Assembly (NCBI GenBank): GCA_025667525.1
Contig: CM046875.1
Coordinates: 122,874,340 to 122,938,339, forward strand
DNA: 64,000 bases
From: Glebionis coronaria
Taxonomy: Eukaryota > Streptophyta > Magnoliopsida > Asterales > Asteraceae
Direction of reading: 5' to 3'
The position numbers were made by a program, and so were the translations under genes. This document shows positions 36,433-46,646 of this stretch, in pieces (the stretch's first letter is position 1; every line of letters starts with the position of its first letter). The notes below the pieces were generated by a model. It saw nothing but the letters and a program-made list of their open reading frames with translations, did no database searches and was not told the DNA's origin.

Positions 36433-37079
36433 GTACGGACTCTTTTGTTGATCAATTCAGTAGCGAACTCAATGGCATTCTCGACAGTAGTGGGTTGATA
36501 TGCAAGTACACTGTTATGAATGGCGTATGGGAGTCTACCAACATACATTTCAATCTTTTCTTCCACCTCAACAAACATTCTGGTACACATTAGAGTCAAC
36601 TCTTGGAATCTTTGGTTATATGCAATGATGTCATTGTTCTTGCATCTGAGATCCCATAATTCAATATCAAGCTTCTTCATCTCACCCCTTGGACAGTACT
36701 TCTCTGTCATCCTCTCTTTCAGATCAGTCCAGTTGAGAGCATAGGCAGCATTGTCTCCAAGAGTGGCAACTACAGAGTTCCACCAAGTAAGAGCACTCTC
36801 AAGCAACGTGCAGGTGGCAAACTTGACTTTGTTCTCATCTACACAATCACTGATGCGGAACACAGTCTCCAAAATTTCAAACCACTGCATCAGGTCCACA
36901 ACACCCTCTCTGCCTTTGTAGTACGAAGGCTTACCCTTCAGAAAGTCGGGATAAGAGAAACCCCTAGTGGTCTGATTATTCATGCGGTTATTGGAGTTTT
37001 GGCTATCATCCATGTTTCTGCTGGCAGCCATCGCATTTGCGATGCCTTGATCAATCATTTCCCATAGTTGGGCGGCAGT
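36433..37079 (-). pseudogene. Second copy of B gag capsid segment
   Basis: About 99% identical to 10420-11067 (six differences counted by eye). It encodes the same MIDQGIANAM to ATELINKRVRT segment; the reading frame 36408-37058 continues a few codons into the D LTR. It ends with GACAT (37080-37084) and the C LTR, exactly like the first copy. So it is a duplicate of B's gag/C junction, not C's own gag. The left end is the break with D. Confidence 0.9.
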
Positions 37080-37084
37080 GACAT
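37080..37084. repeat. Third GACAT copy beside the second C LTR
   Basis: GACAT again sits between B gag and TGTAACACCC. With 40552-40556 it brackets a single C LTR, so locally this looks like a solo LTR with both target repeats. Confidence 0.88.
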
Positions 37085-40000
37085 TGTAACACCCCCAAAT
37101 TTACACAATTCAATACAGCGGAAGACTCGTTGGTGTTACGAGATAGCACATTACTCACATCATAGACAACGCTTAAAAATCGCGTCGTTTAATAATAAAG
37201 CAATTCCATTCATAAATATCAATTTTACATAGGTCCCAAGTCATATTATTTCATACAAAGTTTTACAAAGCATTTGAATGGAAATAAGAATTTAGGTGTG
37301 GGCCATGATTTCTTGTTGTCTTCCCGAAAATTACCTTCAAGTACCTGAGATAAAACATGTTAAAAAAAAGGTCAGCGATAACGCCGAGTGAATTCATAGA
37401 GTTTAATAAAACCATCAATATATCATCGGTACAAAAGTATTACCAAAAATCATTGTGTACAAATCATTGTAATAGGCCATAATATAGCCAAAGTCATTTT
37501 TATACAAATCCTTATCGAAAATCATAATATAGGCATTTGCCTTAAAAATCATTATACGAGCCAATGTCGTAAAAACATCATACAATACGTCTTATGACGT
37601 TGTATAAAGTTAAATAAAAACCGTTACATGAATATGGTTATGTAAAACCAAAACACGAACATAATATCAATAGTATGACCCCGTATTGCTAGTCAGGCAA
37701 TACATCGTAATTCGGTGCGTTTAGTAGTATTTCGTTAACTGGATTATTATAAGCCGCATGACATTGTTACCTTACTACAACAAACAACGGGTAGCTAGCC
37801 CGAAACTCATTTGCCCATCTAAATTAGCGTGTCGTCACAAAGGTCACGCTATGTAAATCTTCTCATACATAAATTCGCTTACCAATCAATGTGGCAGGAC
37901 GGGGATCAACCGTCATGGCGCGAACTGGGGTGATCGTCCCCAAATAGTACTATTATATGCATAAGCGTCTACCAAATACCGGTAGTTCACAATTCATGCT
38001 AATGGGACTTTTAGTGACATAACCTAACTTTAATAATCCATTTTATTTCATCTATCGGGTCATTTAATCATTCATCGGGTCATACAATCATTCGGGTCCA
38101 AATCAATAAACAAACAATCGGGACAATTTGTGTCCTATTTCATAAAAACTAACATGTTATCTCCCTCGCGGGTTTATAAAACATTTCATAAAAACATTTA
38201 AAAGAGTGCGAGGCTATGAACTCACGTTGATGTGGGAAGGCGGGTTATCGGCAATTCGGATGTACGGTACGTGCTTCAATCACGGAAACCTAGACAATTA
38301 ATACTCGTCTTAGACTCTTGTCCAATGACTTTATTAAAATAACAATTATGTATACATATGATGATTATATATATATATGATGATCAAGTGGGTTTATATA
38401 TTCTCATTCACTCATTTTTGTGTTTATGTATTGGTAACTTCTTACTAGTTTACTAGTTTTATCCATTTACGTGTTTTAGGTCCAATAAGCCTATTATAAG
38501 TTTATTAACTTGTATTAATCCATTTCATACTTGTATTATCAGTATTTATACTTTACATGTTGGGCCCAAATGGGTTAAGCCCAATAAATAAGTTTATAAG
38601 TGTTTTAGTCTATTTTGTTGTATTATTAGTCCAATAACGTTAACTTAGCCCGTTAATGTCCGTTTGTTATATAGTTCGGGTTTTATCGGTTTTTACTTGT
38701 TATATATGTTTATATATCATTATATGAGTTTTATAAAGTTCACATTAGACGGGTCCAACCGTCTAAGTTTTATTTAGCAAAAACGTTAATTTTACGGTAA
38801 TAGCCGAAAAAGTCGTAAAAATCATGTTTATAGTTTTATAACTTATAAAACTTATCAAACTACCATTTTTATAACATGTCTATTTATTTATCCCTATACA
38901 TATTTATATAAATGTATTATATAAGTTAGTGGGTTTTAATTCACATTTTATACTATTTTTATTTGAGTGCTTATATAATACTATTATACTTTAATTTCCA
39001 AAATCTGATTTTTACTTTCATGTTCACCAAAACAGCCATATCTAGAGTTCTATATGGAGATAGAAGCTCAAATTTTTATGACATAAACTACATGATATGT
39101 GTTCCATTTAACTCTTCTATATCTACTGTTGAATCAGCTTCTAAGTATTTTCTAAAAATCGTCCAAAACAGTGAACTCAGATTTGTACTCTAAACTTGTT
39201 TTGGTCATATCTCACTCATAATAATGATTCCATTGCATGGCCAACTCTCACATGTGTACAAGACATATTACTTACTGTATATCCATTAATATATGTCATT
39301 TTATCAGTTCATCACATGGTTCTTTACTGTTTTATACAGCCATCATTTTAAGCATGATTTTAACCTTTTTACATATAGTTTTTCATCTTTTTACCCATGA
39401 TTATCAACACCAAATTCCCACATAATATTTTTATCATCATATAATCATCATATACATATACAATAGGAAATAAAATACATGATTACATAATCAAAATAAC
39501 AAGAGGATGGGGAGAACAATCTTTATACCACCAAAGTGATGAAATGATGAGCTTTTGGATGAACAAGACATGGTTTTGGGTAACCAATCTTATGAGATAT
39601 CAACACCACTTCTAGGATCACCAAGTATTTGTAGATTCCTCCAAAAATCAGCCCTTGTTCTTCATGAAAACTCCTTGAGAAATCAGCCCCAAACTCCCTT
39701 GAAAACTTCTTTTTACATGTTAAGATCACCTCCAATCTTCATAACTTCAATGGGTTTTCATCATATGTAAATTATACATAAGATTTATGGTTGAATCAAG
39801 ATCAAATGGGGGTTGTTTTGGATGAGTTTGGGACGAATTTTAGAGAGAGGGAGGAGAGTGTTTAGTGGTTTTCATGTGTTGAAATGAATGAAAATGGTTT
39901 GAGGTGGTGGTTTTGATGTTGGTTGCTAGTTTACAAGTAAACTAAGACATGTGTCTTAGCTTATCTTGTAAGCTTGACACCACATGGTGTTGTTAGCTTT

Positions 40001-40551
40001 GTTTAGCCATGTGTGGGGGTGGGACAAGTATGTACTTGTTCCATCCCCATTAATTTACAGGTATTTCTCGATTCTAGTTTCCTTGATTTGCGTGCCCTCG
40101 GGTCGTTTTACGAAAAACGTTTTTATAAATTATGAAGCAACGGCACAAAACGAATCTAATAAAAATTGTCTCGTCAAAAACAGAGTTTAAAAATGTAAAT
40201 ACGTAAACCTAGGGTTTCCGGTTTAGTCGTAAAGGACGTTAAATTATGAAAGTAAGTCCTAATCTCTTCTCGTAAATTTGTGAGTTTATGAACCAACACA
40301 AATTTAAAACTCCAAAATAATATTCACGGATAAATTTATTTCCTGAAATGTCGGACTGTCACCAAAGACGGTGTATGTAAACGTAAGCACGTAACGTAGA
40401 ATCCTCCGATTTAGACGTAGTCGATGCTACTTCAAGACATAAACCCAAATTTCTTCACAAAAATAAGTGACTTCATAATATAACATTAAAATAATGTTTT
40501 TAAATAATATTTGAGAATAAAATATAAACCATAAATTGACGGATTGTCACA
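37085..40551 (-). repeat. Second C LTR, solo-like in context
   Basis: A 3.47 kb LTR about 99% identical to 11073-14531. B gag lies on both sides with GACAT repeats; no C primer-binding site or gag adjoins it. It therefore looks like a solo LTR in a duplicated B gag, rather than the 5' partner of the left LTR. No coding region is supported. Confidence 0.85.
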
Positions 40552-40556
40552 GACAT
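40552..40556. repeat. Target-site duplication of C, right copy (GACAT)
   Basis: GACAT directly follows the TTGTCACA end of the LTR, and B's gag N-terminal codons follow it. Confidence 0.9.
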
Positions 40557-40602
40557 TTTAGGTAGCGTCGGCATTGTTAGGGTTCGTTCTAGTGATTACC
40601 AT
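40557..40602 (-). pseudogene. B gag N-terminal codons
   Basis: Minus-strand ATG at 40602-40600 starts MVITRTNPNNADAT, then a TAA stop and Asn before the GACAT repeat. The frame then resumes at 11067 as VTAAQLWE. This register match across the C insertion supports both the gag start and the insertion site. The TAA may be a later mutation. Confidence 0.75.
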
Positions 40603-41025
40603 TTGTCTATAATCATACACAAAAATGAAATCATTAGTTTAAGGTGTTAGCATAGTTTTATATATATAAATACACGAAAAGAAATTCATGCATAGACTTC
40701 ACAACAAATTGGATCACCTGTTAAAAGTTCATAATATAATACAGCACCGGATATAACAAAAGATGATGAGTACATGCCATTTCTAAAGTAGAAATACAAT
40801 ACAAAATGTACAACCAATCCAAGACAGAGCACAACCCGCCTGTCTGGGATGGTGGTACACATAATCTAGAGTACATCGTCTATGAATACCTATCCTAAAT
40901 TGTATAGTACAATGATACAACTGATAAAGGAAATACAAATACATGAGGTCATATATCATGATAACTAGGATGCAACCCAAAATCTCATCATGATGTACAA
41001 AAGATCTAGCACATCTAGTCTACTC
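40603..41025 (-). other. B leader between upstream ORF and gag
   Basis: About 420 bp without a supported frame. It could be spacer or an intron between the upstream frame and gag; I cannot assign splice sites with confidence. Confidence 0.4.
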
Positions 41026-41848
41026 CTATCTGACAGACTTGTCCGAGATGGCCGGTGCTGATGGTGGTGATGAGACAGTTGGTGCCTGCATAGCATCCTG
41101 CATCGAGGTCAAGGCAGCTCGGGTCTCCTTAAGGAGTCGTAGTGCCTCTAGGAACTGAGCTCTGAATGTCTCGTGGGCTCCTCTGAGATGAGCAGTCTTT
41201 GCAGTCAATCACTGATGACGAACGTCCTAGAGATCGAAGAAGATAGAAAGTGTCTGCTCCATGGTCATAAGAGCGGTGTGAGTCTCATACTGCTGACTCT
41301 GTAGGGTGTAGATCTGCTCACGGAGAGACTCATTAGTGTAGAGAATGATAAGTCGTAGACCACGCTCCTCGAGCAGCGTGCGCCTCGGCACTAACAGTCC
41401 AGCACAAAAGGTCCTGACGCTCCTGCAGAGTAGTGCGTCCAAGCTGTCCAGCTGATAGCAGAGTATGAATCTCTGCTATGTCCTGTGCCTGGCGTGCGGC
41501 CAATGCAATAATCTGCGCCTGAACGGTGTCCAGACGTCTCGCCCCGGAACCCTCGCCAACCTCAAAAGTAGAGTCGACATGTGACTCGTACCTCCTCTTA
41601 CGAAGTGGCAGAGACTCGGGTGTGTAGCCCAATAGTGAGGAAGCTGGGGATAAAGGTGGGAAGGCAGCAGTCGGCTGAACCTCATCCCCAACGGGAGATA
41701 CAGGTGTAGCAGGTGGAGTAGTGATGAGAGCATCGATGAGTGCGGCGTCACCAGAAGTGTGACTATCGTCAGACTCGCTAGCGGATATCCACCCATGTAA
41801 GATGGATGTCGGTGATAAAGCAGTAGGAGTAGCAGCTGGAGATGTCAT
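41026..41848 (-). pseudogene. B upstream ORF: Ser/Pro-rich, coiled-coil-like
   Basis: Three frames (41333-41848, 41227-41442, 41026-41208) chain into one broken protein of about 265 residues. An N-terminal Ser/Thr/Pro-rich part is followed by LPLRKRRYESHVDSTFEVGEG. A helical stretch follows (VQAQIIALAARQAQDIAEIHTLL, then SLREQIYTLQSQQYETHTALMTMEQTL and FRAQFLEALRLLKETRAALTSM), ending in APAISDKSVR. It lies upstream of gag in the leader. I recall similar N-terminal regions in composite-family gypsy Gag proteins; this is unverified. Function unknown, possibly Gag multimerisation. Confidence 0.6.
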
Positions 41849-42174
41849 AATGAATCTGAAAATAATATCGTTTTAATTGACGTAAGTATAAACTTACTCA
41901 AGTTAAAAGTTTTTAGGAAATATGATCAAATAATATAATAGTGCCGTTTAACAACGCCAGTTAATTTTTACGTTAATACTTATAAGTTAATCAACCGGAT
42001 GTTAATAATCAATGCACAGTTAGCCACATAAAAATGTATGCTCTACACTCTATATGCTTAACTATTCTAGTCCCGAAAATCCCAAAAGATTTCTAAAGCA
42101 TTTATAGTCCAGTTTATATAAAAAATTTATTTATATATTTATTTTAATTTTTGGTCTGGTTCTCTATAACTATC

Positions 42175-42185
42175 GCTCTATACCA
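42175..42185 (-). other. Primer-binding site of B
   Basis: The minus strand reads TGGTATAGAGC four bases after the 5' LTR end. This matches the initiator-Met tRNA site TGGTATCAGAGC with one base missing. It confirms that 42190-45905 is the 5' LTR. Confidence 0.75.
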
Positions 42186-42189
42186 TTTA

Positions 42190-45100
42190 TGTGACACCTC
42201 CAAATTGGTCAAATGCAGCGGAAATAATATTTGGGTGTCACGTGGGTGGATCAACAGCAGATAGTATGCAGAGCAACAGATAAAAGATTATCATTACATT
42301 TATTACATGAATAAAAGTGCAAATATTATTAAAATTGTCTTAAACATTATTCAGTAGTTGAAATCATTCCCCTGTCTATAAAACCCCAAATGAGCTCTAT
42401 AAATACAGCCTATCATGATGCTTGACTCCATGCACGTCAATACCTGCTTCAGTTTCCTGAGAAAACATGCTTAGAGAGTCAACATAAAGTTGGTGAATTC
42501 ACAGGTTTAATAAAATAAGTTTTGACAATAAACATTCACTGAAGTAGTAATGTACATAGCATCAATACTTAAAGGTAATTACATTCCCTATTGCCTGAAA
42601 CTGATACTTGACACGTTAAGTCCACAACAAATGAGGACCCTTCGCATTAATAAAAATGCACCCAATATTCCGTTCCGACATGTTAAACATCTGTTGTCCT
42701 GGCCTAGGCACAGTGAGCGCTACTCACCCAGATGGGGATGGTCAATCCCAAATAGATCTATTTATACATTCAGGCAATTCAACAATTTTAACAGTTTCAT
42801 ATGCAGGGGTCATGCGGGTTCATCTACAATAGGCAAATGTAATCAAAGGTTTCGTAGTTCAGTTTATGTCCATCAAATAAAATATGTTGCATGTTTCCTT
42901 CCCCATAAAAGGATTTAAAAGTTTGTCAATATACAAAGTGGGACCATGAACTCACCTTAGTAGTACAACAATAAGTCAAAGAAAATCTGATGTGATGCTC
43001 ACGATACAGTCAACAACCTAAATATTTATACGGTCTCGGTAAATGCATAACATAATGCATAAAGTTTCTGAACAAGTCTGTGCATGCTTATACTGGTTTT
43101 TAGCATTTTATTACGATACTGTAATTTAGTTTATTGTTGTACAAGTAATAGAAGTATTTATTTTTAAGTATTATCGTTTAATTAGTTAATTTGTTTAACT
43201 AATATACTCGTACTTGTATCGTTTATAAAGTAATTCAAATATTAAGTTTTATATATATTTAAAGGTGAAAAGAAATAAATATAATTAATATATTTATTTT
43301 TATAAGTTAATCATATTTAATTTATATAACATATATAAATAACGTTTACAAAATGTATAGCATTTTAATTTAATTTAATTCAACGTTCCCGAAGTTTGTA
43401 TAATTATTAAATTATAAGTTTGGGAAAAATAACGAGTGTTGTATTTATTTAAGTTTTACGTTTATAGTATTGGGTATATATATATATATAATAAATTAGG
43501 GTTTGTTATAGTTTATGAAAATTACATTTTAGTCCCTCAATTATATATTTACCCGCGGTTAATTACTAGAATACCCCTAGGGTTTGTTTAACTTTCAAGT
43601 AATTGCAAAACAAATCCCTCCCTAGTTACACGTGTAACTAGGGCTTATAAAAGTTCCAAATGTTGCCACTTTTAGTCCTTGTATTATTCGGTTAGGATTA
43701 GGGTTAGGAATAGTTTCATAAACGCCCCCTAGGGCTCCAAACAAGTTTTGGTAAAGGCCAAAATGGTCACTAAGGTTTACTTATGGTTTTTCTAACTTAC
43801 CCTACTTGGCAAGAAAGGCCCCTAGGGCTCCTATGTGTTTCGGTTAGTGGCAAAAGGAGTCCCTAAGATTCTAATCAAGTTACAAAAATACACACAACTA
43901 ACAATAATTACAAAATGGTCCTCCTACGTTGGTTTTAAGTCTCGAATGGTGTATAAACCACCCCTAGACTCTCGGCAATTTACAAAGTAGGTCCTTATGT
44001 GCTAACTTTTGTTTAAATGAGTTTCCAAACATGACCATTTAAGTCCCTAGACTTATTTAAATTACAAAATCAATCCGAAAGTTTATAATTTACACTTTTA
44101 GTCCGAAACTTTATAAAATCACACTTTTAATCTGAAAGTTTATCAAATTACATTTTTCATACAAAAAGTTTTATAATATAATTATTTAACATAAATAAAG
44201 TTTTTTTTTAGTTTGATTATCCTAGTGGGCTTTATGGGCTCCTAGATTCTATAGGGCTTACATAGTGGGCTTAATGGGCCTAACTATATTAAACACTATT
44301 CATTGGGCCTTATAATCCATTAAGATAAACTAGTTAACATGTTTAGTAGTAACCTAGATCTAATGATTTCTAGGCTTATAACCATATTTCAAAGTTATTC
44401 ATCAAACAAAAAATTTGGGTAAACCCCACGTCTAGAATTTATATACATGCATAGGTTTTGTGATTTTCTAGTTTATCATGTTCATGAGGTTGTGGTTACC
44501 ATAGTTAACAAGATTTTTCATCCCATAAAGTGGTACATCATTTTATGTCGTGACCTACTATGGTCTAGGGTTTCTTATATTTGTTTTTAGGTTATGTTTT
44601 TACTAGAGATATGTATATATGTTCAAGTGTATGCTAATGAAGGTATATAGAAAAAGGTAGGTTTCATGATACTTACTTGTTAGATAGTTCTAGGAGTGAA
44701 TAAGTGAACTAGTAGTAGCTTGGACTTGTTTTCAACAATGGTGGTTGCCTATTTCAAAACCTAGCCGTGACCTTTAAGCCTTGTAAATACCCTTGGAGTT
44801 GTCTTGGAGATCAAGCTTGTTGTAGGAGTAACAATGATTGGAATTGAAGATGAAGGAGACATAGATTTGCTAGTAAATGAAGGAGTAAATGAGTGTTGAA
44901 ATATTTTTGGTGAAGAGAATAAATAGCCGTGGGTTTTGAGAGAGAGATGTGAGGATAGTTCAAGTGTTTTATGTTTGTGTGTTTTGTAGATCCAAGTTAT
45001 ATTCGGATATAACTAGGAAAGGAAGATCCAATGAGTATCCAAGTGTAGTACTATGAATCTTAGGAGGATTATGTGAGATACTTGTAAGATGTGTTGGAGA

Positions 45101-45905
45101 TATGTTGAGATATTCATGCACATGCCAAAAATAACAACTTGTTTTCCCTTTCAATGTTGTGTTTAGCCGTGTGTTTGTGAAGGTCAAAGGGGGACAAAAG
45201 TATGACAAGCATAGTGTATTATGTATGGTGAAGTATGGAATGAGTATGGGGTAAGTAAGTAGCATAGTACTTAGCATAGTGTACATATGCTTAATGTTTG
45301 AGATTGCTTGTAAGTTTACTAACCATTATGGATGTGTATGTGCACACATACACGGCTACACATGCATTTTTGGGAAAAATGTGTTGACTTGTATAAAAAT
45401 TGGGAGTTAATAATAGTCCATGTATTATAGTGTAGATATTTGTAAAGTTTCTAGGTATTTTGGTTAAACCTTTAGATCACTTGGTGAAAGTATATAATGA
45501 GTATATCATTATATTTATTTTACTTGAACAAAATAAATAAATGACAACGTGTAATAATAGACATTGTTTTAAAGTGATAGGTGTTTGTTCATAGTATGAG
45601 GTATATGTAAATATATACATATAAATATAAATCCAGGTACTTAATAAATTAAGTAAGTAATGTTACAATTTATCAAAAGTGTGTACTGAGGTGGTGAGTC
45701 ATTGTCCAATCATGTGGCCAGTCAATTGCCAATGTAGTCAGTAAAGACTAAAGGTTCCTATAAATGTACAAATAAATATGAAATAATAGTATGACAAAAA
45801 GGATATGATTATTAATAAGTCATATAAAAGTGGAATTTCATAGATTCCAAAAATAGTGAGTACAACAGTTGACAAAGTAAATAAGATAAAATCAGAGGTT
45901 TTACA
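42190..45905 (-). repeat. 5' LTR of element B
   Basis: A 3.72 kb LTR collinear with 2770-6496, TGTGACACC to GGTTTTACA, with about 3% divergence by eye plus small indels. The CAAGT repeat follows directly. As the upstream LTR it would carry B's promoter; I cannot place a TATA box with confidence among the many AT runs. Confidence 0.92.
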
Positions 45906-45910
45906 CAAGT
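45906..45910. repeat. Target-site duplication of B, right copy (CAAGT)
   Basis: This is identical to 2765-2769 and marks the right edge of B and the resumption of A's integrase coding. Confidence 0.93.
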
Positions 45911-46646
45911 CATGGTTGTGACATCGACGATTATCTCATCTTAACTTTGATGCAATCAGCCATTTGGCTAAAAACAAACTTGTTTGTGGTCTTCCAAAGC
46001 TCAAGTTTAACAAGGATCATTTATGTTCCGCGTGTTCATTGGGGAAAAGCACCAAGAAGTCTTACAAACCTAAAGCTGAAGACACCAATCAGGAAATTCT
46101 ACATCTTTTGAACATGGATCTTTGCGGGCCAATGCGTACGGCTAGTGTGAGTGGTAGGAAATACATCCTCGTCATGGTGGATGATTTTTCCAAGTTTACA
46201 TGGGTAAAGTTCTTAACAACAAAGGATCAAGCACCAGAATTTATTATCAAATTTCTTAAGGTGATCCAAATACGTCTTAATGCTACTGTTCGCCGTATTC
46301 GAACTGATAATGGCACTGAGTTCGTTAATCAGACTCTACGAGACTACTATGACGAGGTCGGTATTTCACATGAAACTTCAGTTGCTCGTACTCCACAACA
46401 AAACGGTGTCGTGAAAAGACGTAATCGTACACTTATGGAAGTTGCTAGAACTATGTTGATTTATGCGAATGCTCCTTTATTCTTATGGGCTGAAGCAGTG
46501 GCAACAACATGTTATACCCAAAACCGCTCTATCATTCGTAAGCGCCATGGAAAAACACCGTATGAGCTTCTTCGTGGACGTAAACCCGATATATCATTTC
46601 TTCATGAGTTTGGTTCACTTTGTTATCCAAATACAAATAGTGAGAA
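45911..46646 (+). pseudogene. Copia integrase (element A, piece 2)
   Basis: It continues the frame broken at 2769. A zinc-binding region (HRRLSHLNFDA, CSACSLGKS) is followed by the core: NMDLCGPM (Asp), RTDNGTEFVNQ (Asp) and QQNGVVKRRNRTL, where copia integrases have a catalytic Glu and this copy has Lys. The tail has FLWAEAVATTCYTQNRSII and TPYELLRGRKPDISF. An in-frame TGA at about 45922 replaces the Trp before His. Element E is inserted at 46646 (NSEN). Both the Glu-to-Lys change and the stop are inactivating. Confidence 0.88.

Larger units (their letters stand above)
11073..40551 (-). mobile_element. Element C: degenerate gypsy element inside B gag
   Basis: LTR copies at 11073-14531 and 37085-40551 begin TGTAACACCC and end TTGTCACA on the plus strand. 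GACAT flanks the outer ends (11068-11072 and 40552-40556), and B's gag frame resumes after it. The interior 14532-19598 carries only heavily decayed pol and gag homology. The right-hand LTR is not followed by C's own PBS or gag but by a second piece of B gag, so the present right half is rearranged. Lineage appears chromovirus-like, from domain order and similarity to B. Confidence 0.8.
2770..45905 (-). mobile_element. Element B: chromovirus-like Ty3/gypsy retrotransposon
   Basis: LTRs at 2770-6496 and 42190-45905 begin TGTGACACC and end GGTTTTACA on the plus strand. They are flanked by a perfect 5 bp duplication, CAAGT (2765-2769 and 45906-45910), which splits the copia frame cleanly. Transcription is leftward: PBS at 42175-42185, gag start at 40602 resuming at 11067, pol down to about 6580. 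The span is 43 kb only because C (with D inside) sits in gag; B alone is about 13.6 kb. LTR divergence is about 3% by eye over the first 760 bp. Confidence 0.9.

Noticed and set aside
37085..40551. Reading this as the ordinary 5' LTR of C
   Set aside because: It is followed by GACAT and B gag, not by a primer-binding site and C gag; it reads as a solo LTR in duplicated gag.
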